In this document: piece after piece, positions 23,064-34,645 of the stretch
Layout: each line of letters begins with the position of its first letter
Position numbering within the stretch: the first letter of the stretch is position 1
Assembly: GCF_026210795.1 (NCBI RefSeq)
Contig: NC_089449.1
Location: 2,232,001-2,296,000 of the forward strand
DNA from: Rhizophagus irregularis
Taxonomy: Eukaryota; Glomeromycota; Glomeromycetes; Glomerales; Glomeraceae
DNA: 64,000 nucleotides
Direction of reading: 5' to 3'
Program-made: the position numbers and the translations under genes
Notes under the pieces: generated by a model
Databases searched by the model: none
The model's input: the letters and a program-made list of their open reading frames with translations, nothing else
Told to the model about the DNA's origin: nothing

Positions 23064-23613
23064 AGGATCTCAGAAAACTAATATAAGGGTTATAACAGAC
23101 TTTTGGCCAAAAACACCACTTTTTGCCAAAACTCAAAAAATTGTTTTTTGTAAATATCTTAGCATTCAATGATTCAATTTTGATGAACTTTTTTTATTTT
23201 ATAGCTCTTATTCTTTACAATTTAAAAAAAAAGTTTATTGAAATTGGACCACTAGATGCTAAGATATTTACAAAAAATGATTTTTTGAACCCTCAAAAAA
23301 TGGGTTAATTTACCAAAAGTGTGATTTTAGTCAACTTTATTTTGTTTAAGATATAACTTGGGAAGAAAAAGGTAGCTGTTATTATTTATATAGAGAGTGG
23401 GTTTATAGTTTTAGCTTTTTTCTTTATGTATTTTTTGGAAGATTATTTGTTCTTTATTTTTCTATTAGTTCATTCTGCACTTTTTTATGGTTCTTTAGGA
23501 ATACTCTGTATTTTTTAAAGTAATTTATGGCAAAAATTAATAAAATTCAAGCTCAAGTTATTTGCAAACCAAAAGTGTAACTTATGACCTATATTAGAGA
23601 ATTCTGAGATCCT
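23064..23613. mobile_element. hAT MITE, AGGATCTCAG ends
   Basis: 550 bp, ends AGGATCTCAG and CTGAGATCCT, flanked by AAATTTTT (23056-23063) and GAATTTTT (23614-23621), 7 of 8 matching. The left half holds the shared palindromic core (about 23128-23285: AATATCTTAGCATTCAATGA, against ACTAGATGCTAAGATATT). Confidence 0.75.
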
Positions 23614-23621
23614 GAATTTTT

Positions 23622-23870
23622 ATTCAAAGAATAGAATTTATTTAAAATAATCTATTCTTAGCATATAATGCCTTTCTTTCTTTACAAGATAATCATTAAG
23701 ATCCACTACATACATTATAGTTAAAAAAAAAAAGAAAAAAAGATTTTAAATCTTGCAAATCAAATAAAAAAAGTTTTTATTTTAATTGATCCTTTCTCAA
23801 ACTTCCAAAAAGAACAAAAGTCAGGCAGTTTCTTTTAACCAAATTGTAGGATTTGGTCTGTGCAAATTAA
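23622..23870. other. Short gene-free stretch
   Basis: Purine-rich and AT-rich sequence between two MITEs. Nothing recognised. Confidence 0.3.
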
Positions 23871-23878
23871 ACTAAAAC

Positions 23879-24153
23879 TAGTGTTCTGCACGAATCGATT
23901 CATGACACGGTGTGACCCTGATCACTCCTGAATAATAAAAACGTATTTTGTGAATAACTTTTGATCTAGCAGTATGATTTTGACAATCTTTTTTTTATTT
24001 TGATCAGGGCAACGAGACCTATTGATCAAAAAAAGATCATTGAAATTGGATCACTAGATCTTGAGATAACAATTTTTGAGGTTGAATCAAGTCTGAATCG
24101 AGTCTGAATCGAATCAAATTTCAGAGGAGAAATTTGATTCGTGCAGAACACTA
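23879..24153. mobile_element. hAT MITE, TAGTGTTCTGCACG ends
   Basis: 275 bp, ends TAGTGTTCTGCACGAATC and GATTCGTGCAGAACACTA, perfect 8-bp duplication ACTAAAAC (23871-23878 and 24154-24161). Holds a diverged version of the shared core (ATTTTGACAATCTTTTTTTT, then GAAATTGGATCACTAGATCT). Subterminal GTCTGAATCGA repeats occur on the right side. Confidence 0.85.
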
Positions 24154-24161
24154 ACTAAAAC

Positions 24162-24763
24162 CAATTAATTGCAGAAGAAAGAGACCTTATGCTAAATATA
24201 AAACTTTAAGGTCATAATTAAGAAAAACCCTATTTATAATAAGAAGATTATATAATAAGATGAATACTATTAAATGTTCAGTTACATAATTTAAAAAACT
24301 GAATACTAGTAACTTCTTACATTTAAAAACAAAATCTAAACCTCATATATAAACTTTAATTAAAATATAAAATATAAAATAAAATCAAACAAAAATATTA
24401 AAAAAAAAACAAAAAAAAACAAAAAAAAATTTATAAAAATAAAATCTACTCCATAAAATAACAGTTTTATCTTGATTCTTCTTCTTTTGAGATGTGCAAA
24501 CAGTCAAAAGTAAAGCTAAAAGTTTTTATTAAAAGTTATTTAAAAATAAATCAACATCAATTAATTTTACAATATCAGATAAAGGTTTAACTGAACATTA
24601 TACTAAATAAACCATTAAGTTTTTATAATAAGTTATCTATTTTAAAATTAAACCCAAAGTAAAAGTTATCTTCTATATCCAATATTTATTATTATTGGAC
24701 TAGAAAATTGTAGAAAATTTTTAGTAACATGTTCAGTTTAAGATATATATTTCAATTTACAAC
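24162..24763. other. AT-rich gene-free stretch
   Basis: A-rich runs (24380-24440) and no coding frame. Nothing else seen. Confidence 0.35.
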
Positions 24764-24937
24764 TACAGTCAATCCTTGTTATAACGAACCCTAGGGTTCA
24801 AACCTTAACTTTGCTATAAGACTATAGTGAAGATTTTAAGAGATTTGATTGGTTAATTTATTGTAGCGAGGGGAAATTTATTATAATTATCTGAAAAATT
24901 CACTATATCAAAGGTTTGCTATATCAAGATTTGACTA
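24764..24937. mobile_element. Small Tc1/mariner-type MITE
   Basis: Inverted ends TACAGTCAATCCTTGTTATA and TATATCAAGATTTGACTATA, the usual CAGTCAA-type ends of pogo/mariner MITEs, with TA at both borders. About 170 bp, no coding frame. A pogo-type transposase relic lies at 14.9-22.0 kb. Confidence 0.6.
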
Positions 24938-24939
24938 TA

Positions 24940-25392
24940 TTTAAGGGTATTTTATTAAATCAAAAGTTTTATAACTTGATGAATAGAAAAGATTAGCGGT
25001 AAGAAGTAAATAATAAGCAAAAAAGAAGGTTTAAAAAAGTTAGATTTGAAGTATTTTAGACTTTTAGTAGACTAGTGAATAGTGCTCTATATGAACTGAA
25101 TCAGCTTATGAGCTGACTCAAGTTTTTCAAGTCAAAGTTAAGTCAAGTTATGATTAAATTGGCTTGGTAGTTCACAAGCTAGCTTGGAAAAGCTCAAGCC
25201 AGTTATTAAGTTCAGCTCAAAAAGCTCAAGCTTGTAACAAATTTAGTTTAAAAAGCTTAGCTATTATATAAAAATGTTGCAAAATATTTTTATATAATAA
25301 TGCATGCATAAATAATTGTATTTAATAAAAATATTAATATTAATTTTAATTTAATATATATTAAATTACATTATTTAATAATAATTAAAAGT
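24940..25392. other. Gene-free stretch with AAGCTCAAG words
   Basis: 25100-25250 repeats short words such as AAAAAGCTCAAGC and TCAAGTCAAAGTTAAG. The rest is plain AT-rich sequence. No coding frame. Confidence 0.3.
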
Positions 25393-25400
25393 ATAATAAC

Positions 25401-25695
25401 AGGACCCCAGACATCTCTTATACAACTTACAACTAACTTTTTATCAAAAAAGATCCAATTTGCTTTTTTTTATTTTTCGTTTTTTGCAATTATCTCAGTA
25501 TCCAGTAATCCGATTTATGCAGATATTTTTTTTATTTTGTAGAGCTTGATGAGAGCTACAAAACAACAAAAAGTTCGTACAAATTGGACCACTGAATACC
25601 AAGATAATCGCAAAAAACTGATTTTTTTTTTGTAAAATTTAGGTCAATCTGCAAAAAAATTGCCACTGTGTTGTATATGTAATGTCCAGGATCCT
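25401..25695. mobile_element. hAT MITE, AGGACCCCAGACATC ends
   Basis: 295 bp, left end AGGACCCCAGACATCTC, right end ATGTCCAGGATCCT, perfect 8-bp duplication ATAATAAC (25393-25400 and 25696-25703). Carries the shared palindromic core (TTATCTCAGTATCCAGTAAT, against ACTGAATACCAAGATAAT). Confidence 0.85.
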
Positions 25696-25811
25696 ATAAT
25701 AACTGTCAAAACTATATTAAATTATAGTAATAGACATGTTAAAAAGTTTAAATAATTTTTGAATTTAGATAATGTTGAAACATTTTGTCAATAATTTAAA
25801 CAGTTCTAATA

Positions 25812-26090
25812 CACTGGTAAAAAAATGATTTATCCTACACATATCTTACACATATTGGGTACTCAAAATGTAGAAAATCATACACAAATAATACACATAT
25901 CATATACATATCGGGTACTAATATATATATCATACATATATCGTGGCACCTACTAGTATACTATATATATAAGTACCCGATATGTGTATGATATGTGTAT
26001 TATTTGTGTATGATTTTCTACATTTTGAGTACCCGATATATGTAAAATATGTGTAGGATATGTGTAGGATAGACCATTTTTTTACCAGTG
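25812..26090. mobile_element. CACTG-ended palindromic MITE
   Basis: 279-bp near-perfect palindrome with ends CACTGGTAAAAAAATG and ATTTTTTTACCAGTG, flanked by ATA on both sides (25809-25811 and 26091-26093). The arms repeat ATATGTGTATGATATGTGTA-type words. CACTG ends with a 3-bp duplication fit the CMC/EnSpm group; that placement is inferred. Confidence 0.8.
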
Positions 26091-26101
26091 ATAAAGATTT
26101 A

Positions 26102-26231
26102 TAAAGATATTAGCCTTAATTATTTTTAAAAAATTTTGAATTATAACTATAAAATTTTTATAGCCTTATTTAATTACAATATATAAAAATTTCGTATTAT
26201 AGCACTTTTTAAATTATGGCTAATATCTTTA
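26102..26231. mobile_element. Probable TAAAGAT-family mini-MITE
   Basis: Inverted ends TAAAGATATTAGCCTTAATT and AATTATGGCTAATATCTTTA, about 130 bp. The ends match the family at 37705-38067 and 39209-40196. The flanking 8-mers AAGATTTA and ATGTTTAA agree in only 5 positions, so the insertion is old or the ends are slightly off. Confidence 0.55.
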
Positions 26232-26285
26232 ATGTTTAAGTTATTATGTGTTTTTTAATAGTATTATTTAGTATTTTAAAAAGTA

Positions 26286-27110
26286 TGGTGTGGCGCATCT
26301 ATACTTATCAAATGAAAATTGGGTATTTTTAAACTTCAATAACTTATTAAAATTTTATGTTAAACTGAAAAAGTAAACTGATACAATTATAGATTAAAGG
26401 ATTCTTTTTCATTCTATCAGATTTAATTTCTTCTAACTTTTATAGATTAAAAGTTATTAGCTTTTTAAGTTGAAGTATTTTTTATATAAGTCTATGTAAA
26501 ATAGTAAAATTTTGGAATCAATTTTCCACGTGATTATAATTTGAACCAATCAGGTAAATCTAATTTAATAAATCACGTAATGATCAATGGGATATTACCA
26601 AATAAGGCTAAACTATTACTTAATTTGGGGGTCGTCTAAAGCCGTGTTCGATCACGTGATTTGTAAAAATTTATTTTTTACAAATAAAACTTTTTTGCCA
26701 ATACATAAAACTTTCAAGTTACACATAGTATATGTATTTTAGCCTGCTGTGCAAGTTTACTTAGGTACGCAACGATAGGGGTTTTCAACACCGTTTTTGA
26801 CTTATTTGAATTTTTTCATTTTCGTCATCCATTTTTGGATATGATCGGCAAAGATTATTCATTTATACGTAAAGTCAAAAACAGTGTTTAAAACCAGCTT
26901 TTTTTCACTAAGTAAACTTGTAAAGCAGGTCAAAATACACTTATTCTATAACTTTCATACTTAAATTAATCTTAGTTCATAAAAAAATGGCTTATTCATA
27001 AAATGGCAAGTCACATGATCGAACACGGCTTTAGACGACCCCTTAATTTGGTAAAGATCAGCCTAAAATAAATTTTTGGACTTGTTGATGAGTATAGATG
27101 CGCTACACCA
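26286..27110. mobile_element. Element with TGGTGTGGCGCATCTATACT ends (outer)
   Basis: Left end TGGTGTGGCGCATCTATACT, right end AGTATAGATGCGCTACACCA, with TA on both sides (26284-26285 and 27111-27112), as for Tc1/mariner-type elements. 825 bp, no coding frame, and it contains a second complete element at 26628-27042. Confidence 0.75.
26628..27042. mobile_element. GGGGTCGTC-ended MITE nested in the previous element
   Basis: 415 bp, ends GGGGTCGTCTAAAGCCGTGT and ACACGGCTTTAGACGACCCC, perfect duplication TTAATTTG (26620-26627 and 27043-27050). The inside is one long imperfect palindrome (AACCGTTTTTGACTT-like against AAGTCAAAAACAGTGTT). The 8-bp duplication suggests hAT. Confidence 0.85.
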
Positions 27111-27442
27111 TATTAGTCCATTGATATAAAAGTTATTTTGTTATAGATAAGTGACAAAGTCTTTAGTAATAAAGCTTTTATCATAAACTCTTTTTATACT
27201 TAAAAATATAACTTAATATTTTTGAAGCCATATGTTAATTTTTATAATATTACTACTTAAAATAGTTTCCTCTTTATATGTTCAATCTTTTAGTTTTTGT
27301 TTTAGTATACTTTCAGTTAACTTTTACGTTGCTTATAAATATCGAGTTTTTCTTGAGGCTTAAAAAATAAAAAATTACTAATACTAAAGAGAAAAAGTAT
27401 TTTAAACAAGAAGATATATGAAAAATAAAAAAAAAAGCTTAA

Positions 27443-28028
27443 TTGCCGATCCGCCTAAAAATGGCACTGCGTTACTAATAAAATTCGGGGATAATAGCAA
27501 TAATAAAAAAAAGAATTTTTTGCATCTCGCGCGCGAAATAAGTTTCACCCATTTTACAAACAGAAATATCATAAAAACAATATTTTCTTTTATTTTATGA
27601 CAAGTCATATTTGCCAAAAAATTTTATAATTATATTTCTGTAACTGGTTTTCTTCAACTTTCACTTGTTTTTAATAATAAAAATATTTTAAAAAAGCTTT
27701 TAAAAACAACTTTAAAAGCTAAAAATTATAGGTTTTTATTGTAAATAATGCAATATAGTAAAATGAAATATTGAAATTTCGTATATTTTAAGGTGTAAAT
27801 CTGATGTGCGCGCATAGTAAACTCATTATTTTGCATATGAATGTATAACTTTTTTTTGCAAATTCGTTTTTTTCAAGTATTTTTACAGTATATCATATGA
27901 TTTTTTTTTATAGTCAATATGTCATCTATGAGATATCCTTTTTTGAAGTTTGTGTTCTAGCACAAAATCGGCAAATTTAACCCCGAATTTTATTAGTAAC
28001 GCAGTGCCAATTTTAGGCGGATCGGCAA
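27443..28028. mobile_element. TTAA-flanked MITE (piggyBac-like)
   Basis: 586 bp with long ends: TTGCCGATCCGCCTAAAAAT and ATTTTAGGCGGATCGGCAA (one gap), extending inward to GTTACTAATAAAATTCGGGG against CCCCGAATTTTATTAGTAAC. TTAA flanks both sides (27439-27442 and 28029-28032). TTAA duplication is the piggyBac signature. No coding content; short ORFs inside are chance. Confidence 0.75.
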
Positions 28029-28032
28029 TTAA

Positions 28033-29746
28033 AGAAAATATCAAAAAAAATGAAAAAATAAAATTTTTGTTATTTGAAAAAAAATAGTTAAGAACATGAC
28101 CAAAAAGAGTTTACTATATTTCTTTATACTCTTAAATAATATTATATAATCCTGTATTTTATTTTTAATTATTTTTAGTTTTTTAAAAGTAACTTTTAAA
28201 GAAATTATTTTTTTTAATAGAAATTTACAAATAATAATATATTTCTTATAATTATATTTTTAAAAAATTAGTAAATATAAAATGCACTTTAAAAAATTTA
28301 TTAAAATAAAAAAAAAGAGCTTATAATTAAAATTTTTTATTTTTATCATTATAAAAATTTATTTAAAAAAAATTTTGAAATTTTTGAAAAAATTTTTAAT
28401 TATATATATAGTAACTTCAATTAAAATTTATTTTTTAAAAAATTAGTTAAATATAATAATTTATTAATAAAATTATATAGTAATATTAATCAATTATATA
28501 ATATAAATATTTTGATGATTGCATCCTTCTGGGTGGATATAGCATAATAATTTGTTTGTATGGTATATAAACTTAATATTAATAAAACATATATAAGTCA
28601 TTAAAAAAAAAAAAAAAAAATTATATAATATAAAAAATTATATATACTATTAATTATCAAATAAATAGTATATACTAATAATTTTAAGTTCAATATATAT
28701 AATAAATTTTAATTGTTTAAAACTAAAATTAAAATTTATTATTATAAAAATAGAATTTATTTTTTATTGTATTTAATATTCACATCTTCATATAAAAGTT
28801 GAAAATAGTATTTTAAAACCTTTTTAATATACCAAATAAAATTGTAAAACAGGCAAAAATATGCATATTATATAAATTTTTAAAAGTGTTACAATAAATA
28901 ATATATAAAGGTTTATAGCAAAAATATGAAAAAAATTAAAAAAATTGAAAATTAGAAAATTTTGTAATGATTAGTAAATTATTATATAAAAATTGCTAAA
29001 AAGAAGTGAGTGATATATTATATATATAAAAAAATATTAAACTGATCCAATATTTAGTTATAATAATAGGATTTCTAATAAAAGTTCAAAAATTAAAAGA
29101 TAAAAAAGATATTTTAAATTTATGGGTATTTTATTTAAAACTATATTATCTTTATTATTGCTTAATAAAGTTATTTATTTTATATGTAATATTAAATAAT
29201 AAATGGAAATAAATGTGAATTACATTTAAATGAATTACCATATTGAATAATAAATTAATTTTTTAAATGATTATAGCAATCTTTTAAATAGTAATTAATT
29301 ATAAAAGAAAATGGGTTATATAAAGAAAATAACTAGTAATTGATTAAGATATATTTATATTAAGAAATTTTTATATGTAAATGTAAATTATCAATTATAA
29401 AACTTTTTAAAATTTCACTAAAACAGAAGCAATATTTTGATTGATACAGAAAAATAAGAGAAAAAGAATTTACTAATTACTAATTATACTAATTTTTACT
29501 ATTAACAATAAACTAAAAAAACAAAAATTAATAAATGAACATGGATTATAAAAAAAAGGTGGATTTTATACTGGAACAAACTATTAGTTTTGAGTATCAT
29601 CTCATCTTTCTGGTATTTTGGTATTAATTATACTGTATGCAAAGCTTCTGTTATTTAAATTAGTTTCTTGGTTTAATCTTAATAATAAAATGTATAGTTT
29701 TTTAAACTTTAGGTTAAAAGAATTTAGGAAGTATAATTAAAACATC
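28033..29746. other. Long AT-only gene-free stretch
   Basis: Nearly pure A/T with runs of A and T, including an A18 run at about 28603-28620. No coding frame, no RNA gene and no inverted repeat that stands out from composition. Confidence 0.45.
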
Positions 29747-29750
29747 AAAT

Positions 29751-29907
29751 GGGGACACGCACAGCAAAACAAGGGGATAGGATCTAAAAATTTTTTTTTG
29801 AGATTTCATTACAACTGTAATTTTTGGATAAATTGGAGCATAATTATCATATAAACTTAAGAAATTTTTTTTTGAGGCTATCCCCTTGTTTTGCTGTGCT
29901 TATCCCC
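29751..29907. mobile_element. Short MITE, GGGGACACGCACAGC end
   Basis: 157 bp, inverted ends GGGGACACGCACAGCAAAAC and GTTTTGCTGTGCTTATCCCC, flanked by AAAT on both sides (29747-29750 and 29908-29911). No coding frame. Confidence 0.75.
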
Positions 29908-29911
29908 AAAT

Positions 29912-30152
29912 ATTAATGAAATAACAGAAAATATTTCAATTTGAAAAGCTTAAAAATTAAAATAAAGTTATAATTTTAAAGATAACTTTGTTATTATTAA
30001 GCAAAATATATACCAGATATCATTTAATTTCTTTTAATAAGATATATTGAATGGTAACCATTTTGGCTACTTTAACTATTTTAATTTTGATTTCATGTTT
30101 TAGCTTATAGTTAGCCATAAGTCAAATAGTACGTTTTTTATTTAAAGGATCG
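29912..30152. other. Upstream region of the small gene at 30153
   Basis: AT-rich, no inverted repeats or ORFs. Likely holds the promoter of the next gene. Confidence 0.3.
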
Positions 30153-30321
30153 ATGCCACCAAGATCACGTGAAATGGAAACAAAATCATTATCCTATTAT
30201 ATGATGATTATATGATGCAGGAGTATCACACGGACTTCAAACGAAACCTACAATAATTAATGATACGCCATTTATTAGAAGGCTGAAAATAAAAGATGAA
30301 TTACTAACTGAATTAAATAAG
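30153..30321 (+). CDS. 5' exons of a small unrecognised gene
   Basis: Two exons splice cleanly: 30153-30168 and 30221-30321, with a 52-bp GTGAAA...GCAG intron, phase 1/2. They give 39 residues starting MPPRSRVSHGLQTKPTIIND and continuing PFIRRLKIKDELLTELNK. A strong donor GTATGT follows at 30322. The C-terminal exon is uncertain; an acceptor at about 30556 would add a short basic tail and a stop. The charged leucine-spaced end suggests the start of a coiled coil. I cannot name the family. Convergent with the gene at 31678-32232. Confidence 0.4.
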
Positions 30322-31677
30322 GTATGTACGTCACAAGTTTGAAAAGGGGTTTAAATTTGGAATAATTAAAGTATTATACTTTTTAATACTTAAAAAGTCG
30401 AACAAAAAATAAATAAAAATCCAATTATTTATGTGGCGAATTTTACTGCGCTATCATAAATTCTTCTGTGCCGTTTTTTTACGTGTTCCCAAGTATAGTT
30501 TTAAATAATTTCATGCGAAACAGATTTACAAAGAACAATGCACAACCCTACTTTAGCAACGCCTTAAAAAAACTAAGCGTTATTAACCAAAAAAGCATTT
30601 ATTATAAAAAGAATAATATCCTTACTAAATTTGTTAAACAAAAGAAGAAACATGATTTTTTATGGGTAAAAAGAGAAATAATCACATTGATATTATTCTG
30701 ATTTTTTTTTATGGAAAATAATTGAAGGAGTTGCAACGCATGTTTGATAATTTTATTTTATTTTTATTTTTTATTTTTATTTTTGTTTATTTTTTTTTTT
30801 TTGACGCGTAAAAAAAAAAAAATCATGAGGAAACCATTTCAAACATTTCATGTATGATAAAATAAACAATACATATTTTTTTTGATATTTGTAAATAGAT
30901 TTTTTTTTTCTCTCTTTATTTCCAATTTTAAAGATTTTTAAAACAATAAAAAAAAATTATAATAATTATATACTAACAAAAAGATCATGAATTATCAAAA
31001 TTCGTAATCTTTTTTTTTTCAAGTTTGAAGACAATTTTCATTAATCCATTGATTGGTTACGACTAAATTAATTCTTGAGCTCTAATATGGATCCACACAA
31101 TTGATGTTTTTGTAAACTTTCAATGGACGAATGAATATCGTATCCTGAGCGACTATTTAAACATTAAAATTGAAACTAAAAACGACTAAAATGATAAAAA
31201 AAAAAAGAAGAGAGAAAAAAGAAAAAAAATAAGAAGTTTTTTATTTCCTATCAAAGGATAATAAAAAAAAATATGCATATATTATTAAACTAAGAAAAAA
31301 TATTGGCTTATTAAAAAAATAATATGTACAATGTGATTTTTTTTTAAAAAAAAAAATAAAAATAAAAATAAAAGTAAAAATAAAAGAAAAGAAATACTAA
31401 ATTATTATTATTATTATTTTTTTTTTTAAAAAAAAAGAAAGAAATTATTTTGTAAAAGACTAAAAGAATAGTTCATTCGTAGCATAAAATAATAATTACA
31501 AATTTGAAAAAATTCATTGATTTTTTTTTCAAAGAAAAAATAAATAAATAAATAAAATAAAATACAAAAAGTTAATTACCACACAACCCAACAAAAATCA
31601 TGAAATAAAGAAATTGTTCTTTTTTTTTTTGAAAAAAAAATGTCCGTTTCATATTTTTTTTTTATATATATATAAAA
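30322..31677. other. Possible 3' exon(s) of the small gene, then homopolymer-rich sequence
   Basis: A 77-codon open frame at 30468-30701 is Lys/Asn-rich and lacks a clean splice link to the exon at 30221-30321; its coding status is open. From 30760 to 31680 the sequence is dominated by long T and A runs, probably 3' UTRs of two convergent genes. Confidence 0.35.
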
Positions 31678-32232
31678 TTAAGTCAAACGACCACGAGTTC
31701 TTATGTAAGCAACAAGAAGATAAACGAATACGATGATTATTATTAAAGAATTTGAAGCACAACGACGACCCCACATCCTTGTCTTTTCGCTGCGACCAAA
31801 TATACTAAATCCCATTCCGATAAACCAAAGAGGCCAAAATAAGAAACCAAAGAAATAAAGCTTTTTGGTGATCGGCCAAGGAGCCTGAGTGTCAAGAGGA
31901 ACATTATCAATATGAGCTTCAGGAGTTATTATTGGGGTTTGGTAAATCGGAGGCATGTCAATTTTAGCATGATCGTAAGTTGGTAAATCTGTCGATGCAG
32001 ATGTTTGGGATATGTGAGCTTGTGTTGGATAAGCTAATGATGAATTATTCGTTGTTGAAGTGTTTTCTTGTTGTGTATTATTATTATTAGAAGTATATTC
32101 TGGTGGATTAGAAGCTATTGATCTTGTATCAGAAGAATCAAATTCTGAATTTTGTTCTAATAAGCCATCCAATTTTTGTTGTGCTGGTGTTGATAACGTT
32201 AATGTTATTATTGGAACGTTAACTTCTCCCAT
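31678..32232 (-). CDS. Two-helix membrane protein with PPxY-type motifs
   Basis: Single-exon 184-residue protein from an ATG. Residues 1-120 are polar and Ser/Thr/Asn-rich and carry PPEY (about 43-46), LPTY (about 83-86) and PPIY (about 93-96). Two hydrophobic segments follow, YFFGFLFWPLWFIGMGFSIF (about 126-145) and SLIIIIVFVYLLVAYI (about 160-175), and a short basic tail. PPxY motifs are docking sites for WW domains of Rsp5/Nedd4 ubiquitin ligases, so this could be a membrane adaptor for Rsp5-like ligases; that is inferred from the motifs only. The helical pair resembles small fungal membrane proteins of unknown function. No signal peptide. Flanked on both sides by long A/T homopolymers. 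Confidence 0.75.
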   Translation of the reverse strand: MGEVNVPIITLTLSTPAQQKLDGLLEQNSEFDSSDTRSIASNPPEYTSNNNNTQQENTSTTNNSSLAYPTQAHISQTSASTDLPTYDHAKIDMPPIYQTPIITPEAHIDNVPLDTQAPWPITKKLYFFGFLFWPLWFIGMGFSIFGRSEKTRMWGRRCASNSLIIIIVFVYLLVAYIRTRGRLT

Positions 32233-34645
32233 CGTAAAATTATTATTATTAATAAAGAAATTCCTTTGTAAAAAATTCCTTGTCTTTTTTTAAAAAAAAG
32301 TAAAAAATTCTTTCCTTGTCTTTTTTAAAAAAGTAAAAAATTCCTTGTCTTTTTTTTTTATAAAAAAAAACAAGAGTAAAATAAATAAAAATAAAATAAA
32401 ATAAAAATAAAGATTAGTTGTGGAAAAAAGTTTGAAAAAAAAAATTTGGTAGGAAAAAAATTTCTTTTTTTTATAAGTTTACAAGGATCATCAATTGCGG
32501 TATTAGAGCTACTTTTAGACAAAGAGCAAATTCTATGGTTTTTATATTAAAATATTGTATTTGAAAATCAGTCAAACAAATAATTTACAACAATCTCAAA
32601 TTTTACTATTGTTTAATACATCACAATCTGTTTTTAAAGACCGCATGAACAACACAAGATTCAAAAAAAGGTTATCTGAAGTGACGTACAATTAGTTTCA
32701 CTCTTATAAAGCCACAATTTCCCAATTGATCAAATAAATAAAAATTATTTAATACTTTATATGTCTTTTTTCTAGTAAATTTCTTTTTTATAAATAGGCT
32801 GAAACATTGAAACAATGTTTCCATTCGGATTTAATGATCTTCATCGCATCTTGCCATATAAATTCCTTTTCATTTTACTTTGGTTACATGGATTACATTA
32901 ACCCTGTCACAATGCCACAATGCCACAATTACATTTTTTTCCTAAAAAATTTAACTTTTTAGCGTAATAAAATAATAATTATACTGTTACAATTAATAAA
33001 TTAACCGGGAGTTATAATTATATTGCATAAAATAGTGTGTTTTAGCTTTGTATTTCGTTTCTTAGTTATTCGAAACCTTATTGTTATGAATCTACAAAAT
33101 GTTCGACTGTTCGAAGTTACGATGGGTATTTTCTTTTCTTAAAAAAAAAAAAGGTCTTTAATGCATTATTTACCTTTTACAAGCAACTTTAATTGAGCGT
33201 TAATGCGGTTAGCATGAATAATGTAATTGTTTATTTCCAAATTTCACTCATATATTCCATTATTCCGATTTACGTTTTGTTTTTAGAAATTTGTACCCAT
33301 TTTTAAATATTATTCTAAACTTAGTTTATCAAATCTGCAGTCTCAAAACAAAACAAATCGAATTATTGATAAGTAAAATTTTTATTCGCAGAGTAAATGC
33401 GGTGACTAATTAAATTTTGTCTAACTTACTAGATTAGGTAAACAATCCGTGATCTATTAATAATTTTCTTATTTTTAGTTTTTATTATGCATTTATGCCT
33501 TTCTTACATAACATTATATATACTATATATAGTTTGAACTACATTGATCACTTAATTCCGGCCAGATTAATTATAATTATACTAGATTTAAATTTTTCAG
33601 AGCAAAAATCTGAGTAGCTACTTGAAATTTAAAAAAAAAATTTTAAAAACAATTTGTAAACAATAAATGTATACACACTTATTAATAAATAATACAATTA
33701 TTTTATTTATTAAAAAGTAAAAAAAGGGTAAATTTATTCATCACCTATTCTAATGTATTGCCCTCTGAGCAAAATCATGTAATTCCAGCCAAAATTAATA
33801 CATACATCTAGCAAAAATAATAATAGTAAGAAGATTATACTTAATTGAATGATTATTTAAAGAAAATAAAAAAAAGTAATTTTAAATATTGATATTATTT
33901 CTATTTTATCACCCAAAATAACTTCCATTACAATTAAATCTATTTATAAAGCTGTTAACTTTTTTTTAAAGAAAAATTTTGGAAAATTTTAATTGAACTG
34001 AAATTTTTTTGCATTTATAAAGGCAATACAACTATTTATTATTCTAAATGTTATACTAAACAAATTCTTTCTTTTTATTTAAAATATGTGTCTAACTAAA
34101 TAATTTTCTAGACTATTAATGAGCTTATTATTATTACAATAAATATATAAAATAATAAGTTTTATAATGTTTAAAATGGTATAAAAATTTATTTTTCAAT
34201 AATAAGTTTTTTGTTCACTTTAAAGTTGGATTTTAAATTTTAATAACAATTTTAAATTTTTTTAAAGTAATATATTAAAAAAATAGTATAAATCATCAAT
34301 ATAATGCTAAATGAAAAATGAAATATATATATATATATATATAAATTAATATTTAATTTATTAATAATTATTAAAAAGAAAGTTTTACTTTAAAAAAAAT
34401 ATTTTTTAATCTTACATCTAACACCTTTTTTATTTTAATTTTTAATTAATTTATTTAAATACTTCTTTTAAATTATTAATCTTCTTATTAAATTGAATTT
34501 AAATCTATTTGTAATTAATTTGATTTTAGAAAGTCTAAAAAAAATAGTATATAATATTAAATTCTAAATTCATTATATATAAATTTAAATTCAATAATAA
34601 AGCATATATAAATCATTAAAAAAATATAAATTTAGATATTTTATT
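32233..34645. other. Long gene-free region
   Basis: Starts with three near-repeats of CCTTGTCTTTTTTAAAAAAG-like sequence (32277-32375), the likely 5' UTR or promoter of the PPxY gene. The remainder is AT-rich without coding frames; an (AT)n run lies at 34325-34345. No RNA gene recognised. Confidence 0.4.

Noticed and set aside
24775-24810. AGGGTTCAAACCTTAA resembling a tRNA B box
   Set aside because: No A box or cloverleaf around it; the stretch is the left part of a mariner-type MITE.
27402-27617. Overlapping ORFs of 60-71 codons on both strands
   Set aside because: They cover the left end of the TTAA-flanked MITE and show no coding composition.
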